NCBI GenBank assembly: GCA_015665415.1
Contig: JADFAE010000016.1
Span: 118,773 to 182,772 of the forward strand
DNA from: Roseobacter sp.
GTDB taxonomy: Bacteria; Pseudomonadota; Alphaproteobacteria; Rhodobacterales; Rhodobacteraceae
Direction of reading: 5' to 3'
Length of the DNA: 64,000 nucleotides
Shown here: piece after piece, positions 8,850-17,602 of the stretch
How positions within the stretch are numbered: the stretch's first letter is position 1
How the letters are laid out: each line of letters begins with the position of its first letter
Position numbers and translations under genes: made by a program
Notes under the pieces: model-generated
Seen by the model: only the letters and a program-made list of their open reading frames with translations
Told to the model about the DNA's origin: nothing
Database searches by the model: none

Positions 8850-9875
8850 ATGACCAAATCCGTTTTGGGCGCTCCAACGCGTCGTCAATTCCTGGGAACC
8901 AGTGCAGCCGCCGCTCTGGTGGCCGGTGTTGGTCTGTCCCCCGCACGCCTGATGGCCGCTGAACCGATAAAGGTCGCCGGTATCTATACTGTTCCCGTTG
9001 AGCAGCAATGGGTCAGCCGGATCCATGTCGCCGCCCTCGCGGCACAGGATCGTGGCGACATCTCTTATACCTATTCCGAGAACACCTCGAACACCGACTA
9101 TACCCGCGTGATGCGCGAATACGCCGAGAGCGGCCACACCATGATCATCGGCGAAATCTTTGGTGTTGAGGCCGAAGCGCGCGAGGTCATGGCTGATTAC
9201 CCGGATGTCGCCTTTCTGATGGGTTCTTCCTTCAAGGAAGACGCAAGCCTGCCCAATCTGTCAGTCTTTGACAATTACATTCAGGACGCCTCCTACCTGT
9301 CGGGCATCATCGCAGGTGCGATGTCCAAATCCGGCAATATCGGCATGGTCGGTGGCTTCCCGATCCCCGAGGTCAACCGTTTGATGCATGCCTTCATGGC
9401 CGGTGCCCGCGAGATGAACCCCGAGATGAAATTCCAGGTCTCCTTCATCGGCTCCTGGTTTGATCCGCCCAAGGCCAAGGAAACAGCCTTTGCCATGACC
9501 GAAAACGGGGCTGATGTGCTCTATGCCGAACGCTTTGGCGTCTCGGATGCGGCCAAGGAAAAGGGCCTGCTGGCGATCGGCAACGTGATCGACACCCAGT
9601 CGGATTATCCCGACACCGTGGTGGCTTCGGCGATCTGGCATTTTGAACCCACCCTGGATGCCGCCATTGCCGCCGTGCAGGCCGGGACGTTCACCGCCAA
9701 GGATTACGGCATCTATTCCTTCATGAAGGAAGGTGGCTGCTCGCTTGCCCCCTATGGCACTTTTGAGGGCAAAATCCCGCAGGCGGCCCTGGATCTGGTG
9801 GCGGCCCGCACGGCAGCGATCAAGGATGGCTCTTACACGGTGGCCATCGACGACAGCGAACCCAAATCCTCCTGA
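8850..9875 (+). CDS. BMP-family ABC transporter substrate-binding protein
   Basis: A 341-residue protein from ATG 8850. The N-terminus has a Tat-type signal (TRRQFLGTSAAAALVAG) ending near AEPIKVAG, so the mature protein is periplasmic. The body matches the BMP/Med lipoprotein family (PnrA, TmpC) that binds nucleosides and purine-like ligands: GEIFGVEAEAREVMADYPDVAF, GAMSKSGNIGMVGGFPIPEVN and the DVLYAERFG segment. It opens an operon with an ATPase, two permeases and a deaminase. Co-location with the deaminase suggests a nucleobase or other cyclic N-compound ligand, but the ligand is inferred. Confidence 0.9.
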   Translation: MTKSVLGAPTRRQFLGTSAAAALVAGVGLSPARLMAAEPIKVAGIYTVPVEQQWVSRIHVAALAAQDRGDISYTYSENTSNTDYTRVMREYAESGHTMIIGEIFGVEAEAREVMADYPDVAFLMGSSFKEDASLPNLSVFDNYIQDASYLSGIIAGAMSKSGNIGMVGGFPIPEVNRLMHAFMAGAREMNPEMKFQVSFIGSWFDPPKAKETAFAMTENGADVLYAERFGVSDAAKEKGLLAIGNVIDTQSDYPDTVVASAIWHFEPTLDAAIAAVQAGTFTAKDYGIYSFMKEGGCSLAPYGTFEGKIPQAALDLVAARTAAIKDGSYTVAIDDSEPKSS

Positions 9876-9890
9876 TTTGGGCTTGATCAC

Positions 9891-11450
9891 ATGAGCAACT
9901 CAGAAAAGGCGCAGGTTGTCCTGCGCCTTCAGGGCATCACCAAACGCTTTGGCCCGGTGACAGCCAATGCCGACGTCAGCTTTGATTTGCATCGCGGCGA
10001 AGTCATCGCGCTGCTCGGGGAAAACGGGGCCGGCAAGACCACGTTGATGAACATCCTCTTTGGTCAATACACAGCGGATGAGGGTGCGATTGAGCTGTTT
10101 GGACAGCCGCTGCCACCGGGGGCTCCGCGGGCCGCGCTGGATGCGGGCGTTGGCATGGTGCATCAGCACTTTACCCTGGCCGACAATCTGACGGTCTGGG
10201 AGAATATCGTCCTGGGCGTTGACCACCTGACAGCCCCTACGCTCAAGGCCCGCCAGGTCAAATCCCGCATTCGCGATCTGGCAGAACGGTTCCACCTCAA
10301 GGTCGACCCAAACGCCAGGGTGGGACGTCTCACGGTGGGCGAGCGCCAGCGGGTGGAAATCCTCAAAGCGCTGTATCGCGATGCCAAGATCCTGATCCTG
10401 GACGAACCCACCGCCGTGCTGACTCCGCAAGAGGCCGAGGCGCTGTTCACCACCCTGCGCGAAGCCATCTCATCCGGGCTATCGGTGATCTTCATCAGCC
10501 ACAAACTGCATGAGGTGATGGCAATCTCGCACCGCGTTCTTGTGCTGCGTCACGGCCAATTGGTGGCAGAGCGCGCCACCAAAGACACCAACCGCGAGGA
10601 AATGGCTGCCTTGATGGTTGGGGCCGAAGTCAGCGCACCCAGCATCGAGGCCCGCGCGGCGGGCGCGCCTTTGTTGTCGCTGCGCGCCGTCTCCACTCCG
10701 GATCAGGGGGCGGCCCCGGGATTGAAAGCCCTGAATTTCGAACTCTGCGCCGGGCAAATCACCGGATTGGCCGGGGTCTCGGGCAATGGCCAGGCGGCGC
10801 TGTCGGATCTGTTGTCTGGGTTGATTACGCCCAGCGCCGGCGAGATGGCGCTGCATGGCAGCTCTCCCGCGCGCTGGTCGCCGCGCGCAGCTATTGCCAA
10901 TGGAATCGCCCGCATCCCCGAGGACCGGCACAAAACCGGGACCATCGCCGATTTCGACCTGACCGAGAACGCCATTCTGGAAACCTATGCCACCCGGTTC
11001 AGCCAGCGCGGCTGGATGGATTGGGGCAAGGCCCGCGCCTTTGCCGAGAGCCTGATCAAAGGCTATGACGTGCGCTGCCCGGGCCCGGATATCCGCATTC
11101 GTCTGCTGTCGGGCGGCAATATGCAGAAACTCATTCTTGGGCGCGTGCTGGAAGAAAACCCAGACATCATCCTTGCCAACCAACCCGTGCGCGGCTTGGA
11201 CATCGGGGCGGTGAACTATGTGCATGGGGAACTGGCCAAGGCCCGCGCCCGCGGCGCTGCCGTCCTGCTGATCTCTGAAGATCTGGACGAGATCATGCGC
11301 CTGTCGGATGTGATCCATGTGATCTCCGAAGGCCGCCTCAGCCCCGCCTTTGCCCGTGGCACCATGCGCCCAGAAGAGCTGGGCAGCTGGATGGCAGGCC
11401 ATGGGTTTGACAGCCACGGCATGGACACAGGAGCCCCCGATGCGGCTTGA
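9891..11450 (+). CDS. BMP-type ABC transporter ATP-binding protein (two ABC domains)
   Basis: A 519-residue fused double ATPase of the YufO/NupO/RbsA type. The first domain carries a full Walker A (GENGAGKTT, about 43-51), a signature-like LTVGERQR and Walker B ILILDEPTAVL. The second domain has a degenerate Walker A (GVSGNGQAA) and an intact LSGGNMQK signature, as usual for this class. It powers the two downstream permeases and overlaps the first of them by 11 bp, indicating translational coupling. Confidence 0.92.
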   Translation: MSNSEKAQVVLRLQGITKRFGPVTANADVSFDLHRGEVIALLGENGAGKTTLMNILFGQYTADEGAIELFGQPLPPGAPRAALDAGVGMVHQHFTLADNLTVWENIVLGVDHLTAPTLKARQVKSRIRDLAERFHLKVDPNARVGRLTVGERQRVEILKALYRDAKILILDEPTAVLTPQEAEALFTTLREAISSGLSVIFISHKLHEVMAISHRVLVLRHGQLVAERATKDTNREEMAALMVGAEVSAPSIEARAAGAPLLSLRAVSTPDQGAAPGLKALNFELCAGQITGLAGVSGNGQAALSDLLSGLITPSAGEMALHGSSPARWSPRAAIANGIARIPEDRHKTGTIADFDLTENAILETYATRFSQRGWMDWGKARAFAESLIKGYDVRCPGPDIRIRLLSGGNMQKLILGRVLEENPDIILANQPVRGLDIGAVNYVHGELAKARARGAAVLLISEDLDEIMRLSDVIHVISEGRLSPAFARGTMRPEELGSWMAGHGFDSHGMDTGAPDAA

Positions 11451-12489
11451 ACCAATCGAAGCCCCCAGCACGGCCCGCCGTGTGATCCCGCCTGCCCTGG
11501 CCATCGCAGCAACCTTTCTGGTGGCCTCCCTTCTGGCCTTGGTGGCAGGCGGCAATCCCTTTGCCGTCTTTGGCCTGATCCTGAAGGGCGCCTTTGGCTC
11601 CAAGTTTTCCATCCTGGAGACCTTTAACAGTGCCACACCGCTGATCTTTACCGGCCTCGCCATCGCTGTCGCCTTTCGCGCTAAACTGTGGAACATCGGG
11701 GCCGAGGCGCAGCTCTATGCCGGGGCGGTGCTGACCGTGGTTCTTGGCACTGGTGCGCTGGGTCTGCCTGCCTATCTGATGTTGCCGCTCTGTGCCCTTG
11801 CCGCCATGCTGGCCGGGGCTTTGCTGCTGCTGGGACCTGCATTGCTGAAAACCCGTCTGGGCGTCGACGAGGTTGTCACCACCCTGTTGTTCAATTTCAT
11901 CTTCCTGCTCTTTGTCTCGTATCTGCTGGAGGGGCCGCTAAAGGACCCAATGGGAATGGGCTGGCCAAAATCGGCGCGTCTCACCCCAGAGGCCCGCCTG
12001 CCCCGCCTCGTCGAGGGGCTGCGGCTGCACTGGGGCTTTGCCCTGGCGCTGATTTCGGCGCTGGTGGTCTGGGTGATCAACACCCGCACCACCCTGGGCT
12101 ATGAGATGCGCGCAGTCGGCCAGAACGCCGAGGCTGCCGGTTTTGCCGGCATCCCGGTGACCCGGGTCATTCTGAAAACCGCGCTATTGTCCGGCGGGTT
12201 GGCGGGACTGGCGGGCTTTTCCGAAGTCTCCGGCCTCAAGGGCGCCCTGACCCTCGATCTCAGCCCCGGCTTTGGCTACACTGGCATCGTGGTGGCCATG
12301 CTGGCGCTGTTGCACCCCTTGGGCGTGGTGCTGGCCGCGCTGTTTGTGGCGGCGATCTTTGTCGGCGCCGACAGTATGAGCCGCGCCATAGGCGTGCCCA
12401 GCTATCTGGCCGACATCATGTTGGCCTCAGCATTATTGTTCATGGTGCTGGCGATCCTGCTCACCAAATTCCGTCTGCGGAGGGACTGA
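11440..12489 (+). CDS. BMP-type ABC transporter permease 1
   Basis: A 349-residue inner-membrane protein of the YufP/NupP branch, starting at ATG 11440 within the end of the ATPase gene and preceded by an AGGAG site. It has about eight to ten hydrophobic segments; the AKLWNIGAEAQLYAGA segment is characteristic of the family (binding-protein-dependent permease, BPD_transp_2). It pairs with the next permease to form a heterodimeric channel. No unusual features. Confidence 0.9.
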   Translation: MRLEPIEAPSTARRVIPPALAIAATFLVASLLALVAGGNPFAVFGLILKGAFGSKFSILETFNSATPLIFTGLAIAVAFRAKLWNIGAEAQLYAGAVLTVVLGTGALGLPAYLMLPLCALAAMLAGALLLLGPALLKTRLGVDEVVTTLLFNFIFLLFVSYLLEGPLKDPMGMGWPKSARLTPEARLPRLVEGLRLHWGFALALISALVVWVINTRTTLGYEMRAVGQNAEAAGFAGIPVTRVILKTALLSGGLAGLAGFSEVSGLKGALTLDLSPGFGYTGIVVAMLALLHPLGVVLAALFVAAIFVGADSMSRAIGVPSYLADIMLASALLFMVLAILLTKFRLRRD

Positions 12490-12490
12490 C

Positions 12491-13435
12491 ATGGATCTTC
12501 TCGACATCCTGCTCTCCGCCAGTTTCTGGGCTGCTGCCATCCGCATCGCCTCACCGCTGATCTTTGCCACCTTGGGTGAGCTGATCTGCGAGCGCGCAGG
12601 GGTGCTGAACCTCGGTATCGAAGGCATCATGGTTGCCGGTGCCTTTGCCGGCTGGATTGCCGTCTGGGGCGGGTTGCCGTTGTGGGGGGGCGTCGCCGTG
12701 GCGATGCTGACCGGCATGATGCTGGGGCTGGTGCATTCCACCCTCAGCGTGCCCTTTGGCCTGTCGCAGCATGTGGTGGGCATCGGCCTCACCCTGCTGG
12801 CCACATCGCTCACCTTCTACACCTATCGCGTGGTCCTGCCAGAGGTCTCCTCACCGCCCAAGATCACCGCCTTTCAGCCCTATGAGGTGCCGTTTCTGTC
12901 GGAGCTGCCCCTGATCGGCCCGGCAATCTTTGCCCAGACACCGCTGACCTATGCCGGCTTTATCCTGGCAGGGCTGACGGCTGTTATTCTCTATCGCACG
13001 CCGCTGGGCCTGGCGGTGCGCGCCGCCGGAGAGAACCCCTCAGCAGTAGCTGCACAGGGCCTGTCCGTCACCGCCATCCGCATGGGTGCGGTCACTGTGG
13101 GCTCCGGCTTCATGGCCGTGGGCGGCGCATTTCTGACGCTGTCGGCCTTTGACAGTTTCTTTTTCGACATGGTCAACGGGCGCGGCTGGATCTGTATCGC
13201 GCTGGTGGTCTTTGGCGCCTGGAAACCCGGCAAGGCGGTGCTGGGGGCGGTGCTTTTTGCTGCCTTTGATGCGTTGCAGATCCGCCTGCAGCAAACCGGC
13301 ATCGGTGCCGTGGTGCCCTATCAGGTCTTTCTGATGCTGCCCTATTTCCTGTCCATTCTGGCGCTGGTGCTGATGTCGCGCCGTGCCGAAATCCCCGCGG
13401 CCCTGATGGTGCCCTTCAACAAGGGAGAGAGATGA
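12491..13435 (+). CDS. BMP-type ABC transporter permease 2
   Basis: A 314-residue integral membrane protein of the YufQ/NupQ branch starting 1 bp after the previous stop. The LGELICERAGVLNLGIEGIMVAGA segment near residues 25-50 is the hallmark of this permease class. With permease 1 it forms the membrane pore of the importer. Its stop overlaps the start of the deaminase-like gene, so importer and enzyme are expressed together. Confidence 0.9.
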   Translation: MDLLDILLSASFWAAAIRIASPLIFATLGELICERAGVLNLGIEGIMVAGAFAGWIAVWGGLPLWGGVAVAMLTGMMLGLVHSTLSVPFGLSQHVVGIGLTLLATSLTFYTYRVVLPEVSSPPKITAFQPYEVPFLSELPLIGPAIFAQTPLTYAGFILAGLTAVILYRTPLGLAVRAAGENPSAVAAQGLSVTAIRMGAVTVGSGFMAVGGAFLTLSAFDSFFFDMVNGRGWICIALVVFGAWKPGKAVLGAVLFAAFDALQIRLQQTGIGAVVPYQVFLMLPYFLSILALVLMSRRAEIPAALMVPFNKGER

Positions 13436-14715
13436 TGTTTGACCTGCTGATCAAAGGCGGCACCCTACCCAATGGCAGCCAGCAAGACATTGCAATCACC
13501 GGTGACCGCATTGTCGACATGGCCCCCCGCATCGAGGGTCAGGCCCGCGAAGTCATCGACGCCAGCGGAGATCTGGTCGCGCCGCCCTTTGTAGATCCGC
13601 ATTTTCACCTGGACGCGACGCTCTCCTACGGCCTGCCCCGGGTCAATGCCTCGGGCACCTTGCTTGAAGGCATCTCCCTGTGGGGAGAACTGCGCGATGA
13701 GGCCACGGTCGATGAGATGGTCGAGCGCGCCCTGACCTATTGCGACTGGGCAGCCAGTCTGGGCCTGTTGCGCATCCGCAGCCATGTGGATACCACGCCG
13801 GATCACCTCAACACCGTCACCGCCATGCTGGAGGTACGCGAAAAGGTCAAGGATTACATCGATCTGCAGCTGGTCGCCTTTCCGCAGGACGGGTTGTACC
13901 GCGCGCCCAACGGCCGCGAGAACCTGCTGCGCGCGCTGGACATGGGGGTCGACGTGGTGGGCGGCATCCCACATTTTGAGCGCAGCATGGCGGACGGCGC
14001 GGCCTCGGTGCGCGACCTCTGTGAGATCGCGGCACAGCGTGGCCTGATGGTCGACATGCATTGCGATGAAAGCGACGACCCCCTGTCGCGCCATATCGAG
14101 ACCCTGGCCTATGAGGCCCAGCGCCTAGGGTTGCAGGGGCGGGTTGCCGGCTCACATCTTACCTCAATGCACTCGATGGACAATTACTATGTCTCCAAAC
14201 TGCTGCCCCTGATCGCCGAGGCCGGGATCTCGGCCATCCCCAACCCGCTGATCAATATCGTGCTGCAGGGCCGCCACGACAGCTATCCCAAGCGACGTGG
14301 ACTGACCCGGGTGAAAGAGATGCAAGCGCTTGGCATTCCCGTCGGCTGGGGCCAGGACTGCGTGCGCGACCCCTGGTATTCGCTCGGCACCGGCGACATG
14401 CTGGATGTGGCCTTTATGGGCCTGCATGTGGCGCAGATGACCCACCCGGACGAGATGGAGCGCTGTTTCACCATGGTCACAGAGACCAACGCGCAGATCA
14501 CCGGCGCGCAGGACTATGGGTTGCACGTCGGTGCCCAGGCTTCCCTCGTGGTGCTGGACGCGGGCACCCCCACCGAGGCCGTTCGCCTGCGCCCTGCACG
14601 CCTGGCCGTGGTCGCCAAAGGCCGGGTGATCTCCCGCTCTCCCCGGGGGGATGCAAAACTGAACCTGCCCGGGCGATCTGACAGCGTCCGGCGCCGTCAC
14701 AGCCCCGAAGCCTAA
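13432..14715 (+). CDS. Cytosine deaminase-like amidohydrolase (CodA family)
   Basis: A 427-residue amidohydrolase closely resembling E. coli cytosine deaminase along its length. Metal and catalytic residues are visible: H57-x-H59 in DPHFHLD, Gln152 in AFPQDG, H210 and E213 in MHCDESDD, H242 in GSHLTSMHS, and D309. The active-site loop reads GQDCVRDPWYSLG where E. coli has GHDDVFDPWYPLG; the second Asp (D314 in E. coli), known to tune substrate choice, is Cys310 here. The substrate may thus differ from cytosine; creatinine and isoguanine are also used by relatives. The start overlaps the permease stop by 4 bp (two adjacent ATGs, 13432 and 13435). Confidence 0.82.
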   Translation: MMFDLLIKGGTLPNGSQQDIAITGDRIVDMAPRIEGQAREVIDASGDLVAPPFVDPHFHLDATLSYGLPRVNASGTLLEGISLWGELRDEATVDEMVERALTYCDWAASLGLLRIRSHVDTTPDHLNTVTAMLEVREKVKDYIDLQLVAFPQDGLYRAPNGRENLLRALDMGVDVVGGIPHFERSMADGAASVRDLCEIAAQRGLMVDMHCDESDDPLSRHIETLAYEAQRLGLQGRVAGSHLTSMHSMDNYYVSKLLPLIAEAGISAIPNPLINIVLQGRHDSYPKRRGLTRVKEMQALGIPVGWGQDCVRDPWYSLGTGDMLDVAFMGLHVAQMTHPDEMERCFTMVTETNAQITGAQDYGLHVGAQASLVVLDAGTPTEAVRLRPARLAVVAKGRVISRSPRGDAKLNLPGRSDSVRRRHSPEA

Positions 14716-14744
14716 CCCCAACCAGCGAACCGGTCCCGCAACGC

Positions 14745-15950
14745 CTAGGCCACCGAAGGAGCGGGATTGGCTTTGCGTCGGGACTGGTTTGCAACAAGCA
14801 GCCAGGGCAGCAGGCGCAGGCAAAGAACCGCAAAGGACAGCGTCCAGAGCCCCGCCGACAGATGCACCGCCTCCAGGCCATAGGCCTCCAGAACCGGGCC
14901 TGCGACCCGTGCAAGTGCCGCCAGAAGCAGCAGTGCAAAACCAGCGGTCAGGGCAGGCCCCGCCACCAAGGCACGGCCCGTGTGACCCAGCGAGGCCCGC
15001 ATCATCACCGCCACAGTCATACCGCCAATCGCGCCGATGCCCAAAAGATGCAGCGCTGCAATAGGATCCATCAGGCCCAGTGCCGCAAAGCCGGACACCA
15101 TCAGCCCCAGCGGAACAAAGACATAGGCCACATGCAGCATCGCCAACAGCGGCGAGGCCATCACCGAATACCCCCGCCAGCGGGTCAGCCGGGCGATATG
15201 CAGGACAGCGGCCAGGATCAGCAAAAGGCCCGACAGCAGCGCCTCGGGGGCAAGGGTCCAGCCCAGCAAAGCCACGGCGCCACACCCGAGGCTCACCCCG
15301 TCAAAGCGGGAAAAGGGCACCGGCATCGCCGCAGCCTGACCGCGCTCCTTGGCCAGCCAGTTGCGGGTGAAACTGGGAATGATGCGCCCCCCGATCAGCA
15401 TGATCAAAAACACCAACAGCGCGATCCCCAACCGGCGACCATAGTCGGATACCCCCGCCAGCATCACCTCAAGGTGAAACAGGATATTGGCCGCGCCCAA
15501 CAACAGCACCGGGATCAGAACTTTGAGATTGCGCCAGTTCTGCCCGGCGATGATCTCGCGTGCGATCATCGCCGCCACCAGCAGCAAGAAACTGCACTCC
15601 ACCACCAAAACCAGCGCAGGCGTCAAGAGATCGCTCCATAGCGCCAACCGCCCCAGCACCCAGACCGCAAACAAACCCGCCAATGGCCAGCCGCGCACTG
15701 GCATCCGCCCCGTCCAGTTGGGCACCGCTGTGAACAGAAACCCCGCAAGAACCGCGCTGCCATAGCCAAAGATCATCTCGTGAATATGCCAATCGACAGG
15801 GGCAAAATACCCCTGATAGTCGAGCGATCCCTGCCAGATCAGCACCCACAGCGGCACCACCATCAAGGCAAGGATACAGGCACCTGCAAAAAATGGACGA
15901 AACCCGTAGGAAAACAGGGCGGGCCCTTCATGGGGGCGGCGAGGCTGCAT
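14745..15950 (-). CDS. nnrS: NnrS family membrane protein
   Basis: A 401-residue polytopic membrane protein (about 12 hydrophobic segments) from the ATG at 15950 with a TAAGGAG site. The opening GPALFSYGFRPFFAGA, the early PVDWHIHEMIFGYG and the RIIPSFTRNWL segment identify NnrS, a haem- and copper-containing protein that protects against nitrosative stress and usually accompanies NO reductase genes. It converges on the deaminase gene and is divergent from the Crp/Fnr regulator. Confidence 0.9.
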   Translation of the reverse strand: MQPRRPHEGPALFSYGFRPFFAGACILALMVVPLWVLIWQGSLDYQGYFAPVDWHIHEMIFGYGSAVLAGFLFTAVPNWTGRMPVRGWPLAGLFAVWVLGRLALWSDLLTPALVLVVECSFLLLVAAMIAREIIAGQNWRNLKVLIPVLLLGAANILFHLEVMLAGVSDYGRRLGIALLVFLIMLIGGRIIPSFTRNWLAKERGQAAAMPVPFSRFDGVSLGCGAVALLGWTLAPEALLSGLLLILAAVLHIARLTRWRGYSVMASPLLAMLHVAYVFVPLGLMVSGFAALGLMDPIAALHLLGIGAIGGMTVAVMMRASLGHTGRALVAGPALTAGFALLLLAALARVAGPVLEAYGLEAVHLSAGLWTLSFAVLCLRLLPWLLVANQSRRKANPAPSVA

Positions 15951-16098
15951 GGCGTGCTCCTTAGCAGAGTAGACCAGGGTGGGCTGGTCGCGGATGTCCC
16001 GGCGGGCGGGCTGCAAGGGATCGCGCGATTTGACCGCCTTGGGCCCCTGCCGGGTGTTTTCTATGCCCCCCCTATGATCTAACTAGGGGACAGGCACT

Positions 16099-16112
16099 TT
16101 GTTCTGCCTCAA
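16099..16112. promoter_or_regulatory. Possible FNR/NnrR-type half-palindrome
   Basis: TTGTTCTGCCTCAA has the TTG-N8-CAA outline of FNR/DNR/NnrR boxes and lies 53 bp upstream of the GTG of the Crp/Fnr gene and 149 bp upstream of nnrS. The inner bases are poorly symmetric, so this is a weak candidate for autoregulation or for nnrS control. Confidence 0.25.
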
Positions 16113-16164
16113 ACTCGCAGACGAAATGCGTCTTAGCCAAAACCGCTGCACATCAGGAGGTCCC

Positions 16165-16860
16165 GTGGCCCAACTCGACGAAAGCCTACTGTCTGGCCTG
16201 CCGCCTTTTTCGCAGCTCACGCGGGTGCAAATTCGCGAAATTCTCGATCAGGCCACTTCAAAACGGTATGAGCGGGACACGGTGATCTTTCGCGAAGGTT
16301 TTGAGGCGGATCGTTTCTATCTGCTGCTTGATGGATATCTGCGGGTGGTGCGGACCACCCCAGAGGGAGAGCAGATCATCGCCCTGCATATTTCACCGGG
16401 GCAGCTGTTTGGGATTGCGCCGGCCTTGCAACGCGAGACCTACCCCGCCAGCGCCATTGCGGCCTCAGAATCGCTGGCCCTGTCCTGGCCGGTACGACTG
16501 TGGGAAACCTTCACCCAAAACTACCCCAGTTTTTCCACCGAGAGCTACAAGACCCTGGGCGCGCGGCTAGGTGAGATGCAGACCCGGATCACCGAGCTGG
16601 CAACCCAGGCCGTGGAGCGCCGCGTCGCGGCGGCGCTGTTGCGCCTGGTCAGCCAGTCCGGGCGCAAAGTAGAGGGAGGCGTCGAGATCGGTTTTCCGAT
16701 CACCCGCCAGAATATTTCAGAGATGACCGGCACCACCCTGCATACCGTCAGCCGCTTGCTGGCGGCCTGGGAAAAGTCGGGCATCATCAAATCCGCCCGC
16801 AAGCGCATCGTGGTGACAGACCCGCCTCGCCTGCTGGTGCTGAGCGGCGCCAAAAGCTGA
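16165..16860 (+). CDS. Crp/Fnr-family regulator, NnrR/Dnr-like
   Basis: A 231-residue regulator. I start it at GTG 16165 behind a strong AGGAGG; a longer frame from 16099 lacks such a site. It has a cyclic-nucleotide-binding-type beta-barrel (about 20-130) and a C-terminal Crp helix-turn-helix (about 160-215, ITRQNISEMTGTTLHTVSRL). No N-terminal cysteine cluster for an FNR iron-sulfur centre is present, which fits the NO-sensing NnrR/Dnr branch. The position between nnrS and the nor/nnrU remnant supports control of nitric-oxide genes; a matching TTGCG-N4-CACAA box occurs at 17181. Confidence 0.8.
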   Translation: MAQLDESLLSGLPPFSQLTRVQIREILDQATSKRYERDTVIFREGFEADRFYLLLDGYLRVVRTTPEGEQIIALHISPGQLFGIAPALQRETYPASAIAASESLALSWPVRLWETFTQNYPSFSTESYKTLGARLGEMQTRITELATQAVERRVAAALLRLVSQSGRKVEGGVEIGFPITRQNISEMTGTTLHTVSRLLAAWEKSGIIKSARKRIVVTDPPRLLVLSGAKS

Positions 16861-16884
16861 GGGTCGCAGCAGCGCATCTCCGGT

Positions 16885-17127
16885 TCACGCCACTGGCTGT
16901 TTGATTGCCCGCGCCAGGGCGGTGCGAAATTCACTCTCATCCAACCCATATTGACCACAGGCGTCCTTAAGGCTGTGAAATCGTGAAAACGGGCAGCCGG
17001 GACATTGCATCCCCTGCTGCCAAAAAACCGGCGCGCAATCCGGCCAGCGCTGTAGCAGGGCCGCCAGCGTCAGATCGGCGGCAAGGTCTGCCTGTGTCGC
17101 CCCTGTCCCGCTATAGTCCTGCCCCAT
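16885..17127 (-). CDS. DUF1858 (hybrid-cluster-associated redox disulfide) domain protein
   Basis: An 80-residue protein from ATG 17127 with an AGGAGG site. The CPGCPF pair near residue 47 and the preceding LLQRWPDCAPVFWQQGMQC are typical of the DUF1858 / TIGR03980 small cytosolic proteins that accompany nitrogen-oxide and hybrid-cluster-protein genes. Its promoter faces the norC/nnrT remnant and shares the candidate NnrR box at 17181. The exact biochemical role is unknown. Confidence 0.8.
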   Translation of the reverse strand: MGQDYSGTGATQADLAADLTLAALLQRWPDCAPVFWQQGMQCPGCPFSRFHSLKDACGQYGLDESEFRTALARAIKQPVA

Positions 17128-17180
17128 CTTTGCGCCTCCTGTTGCCAGTTTCAGTCTGAGGCCCGCTTCCCGCTGCTTCT

Positions 17181-17194
17181 TTGCGCTTGCACAA
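17181..17194. promoter_or_regulatory. Candidate NnrR/FNR box (TTGCG-N4-CACAA)
   Basis: TTGCGCTTGCACAA matches the TTG-N8-CAA dyad, with the TTGCG/CACAA halves typical of NnrR sites in Rhodobacter-type organisms. It sits 61 bp upstream of the norC-like start and 54 bp upstream of the DUF1858 start, as expected for a shared divergent promoter controlled by the NnrR-like regulator at 16165. Confidence 0.6.
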
Positions 17195-17254
17195 CTTTTC
17201 CATCCAAGCGCCGCGGTAAGCCAAAGCATCCGCAACTGTATTCAGGACCGCGAT

Positions 17255-17602
17255 ATGTCAGAAATACTTACCAAAGCGCGGGCCAGAAACCTGTTCTACG
17301 GGGGCTCCTTGTTCTTCGTTGACTTTTTTTGGGCATACCTGCTGAAGGGTGGCGATGCATGTTCTGGTCAACAGCAAATGACAGACCGCCCGCCCTGGCG
17401 GCTGCTAGCAGCGCTCTCCCCCTTTGGCGCTGGGGCGGCAGCGGTCAATCTGTTCTTTGCCGCGCTGATCACGCAGACCCTTGGATGGCGCGTGTTGACG
17501 CCCTATGAAGCCCTGGCCTAGGGGCTACCCCTTGGCTTGCCGGTCAGTTGGTATTTTGGCCGTCATATCCTGCGATTGATCAAAGAGGCTGAAAAGCGAT
17601 GA
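17255..17602 (+). pseudogene. Chimeric remnant: norC N-terminus joined to nnrT, with an in-frame TAG
   Basis: The frame opens MSEILTKARARNLFYGGSLFF, the membrane-anchor signature of nitric oxide reductase subunit C (NorC), but after about 30 residues NorC similarity stops and no cytochrome c CxxCH motif follows. From M42 (17378) the frame reads as a small two-TM NnrT-like protein (PPWRLLAALSPFGAG). An in-frame TAG at 17519-17521 interrupts it; the downstream 26 codons (GLPLGLPVSWYFGRHILRL and on) continue the same frame into TGA at 17600, overlapping the nnrU start. The simplest reading is that norCBQD were deleted, leaving the norC start fused next to nnrT, which then picked up a stop codon. 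Confidence 0.72.

Noticed and set aside
14716..14744. Terminator between the deaminase and nnrS genes
   Set aside because: Only 29 bp and no clear stem; I see no supported signal.
17519..17521. Reading the TAG as a recoded (pyrrolysine-type) codon
   Set aside because: No PYLIS-like element and no reason to expect recoding in this clade; degradation of a nor-cluster gene explains it better.
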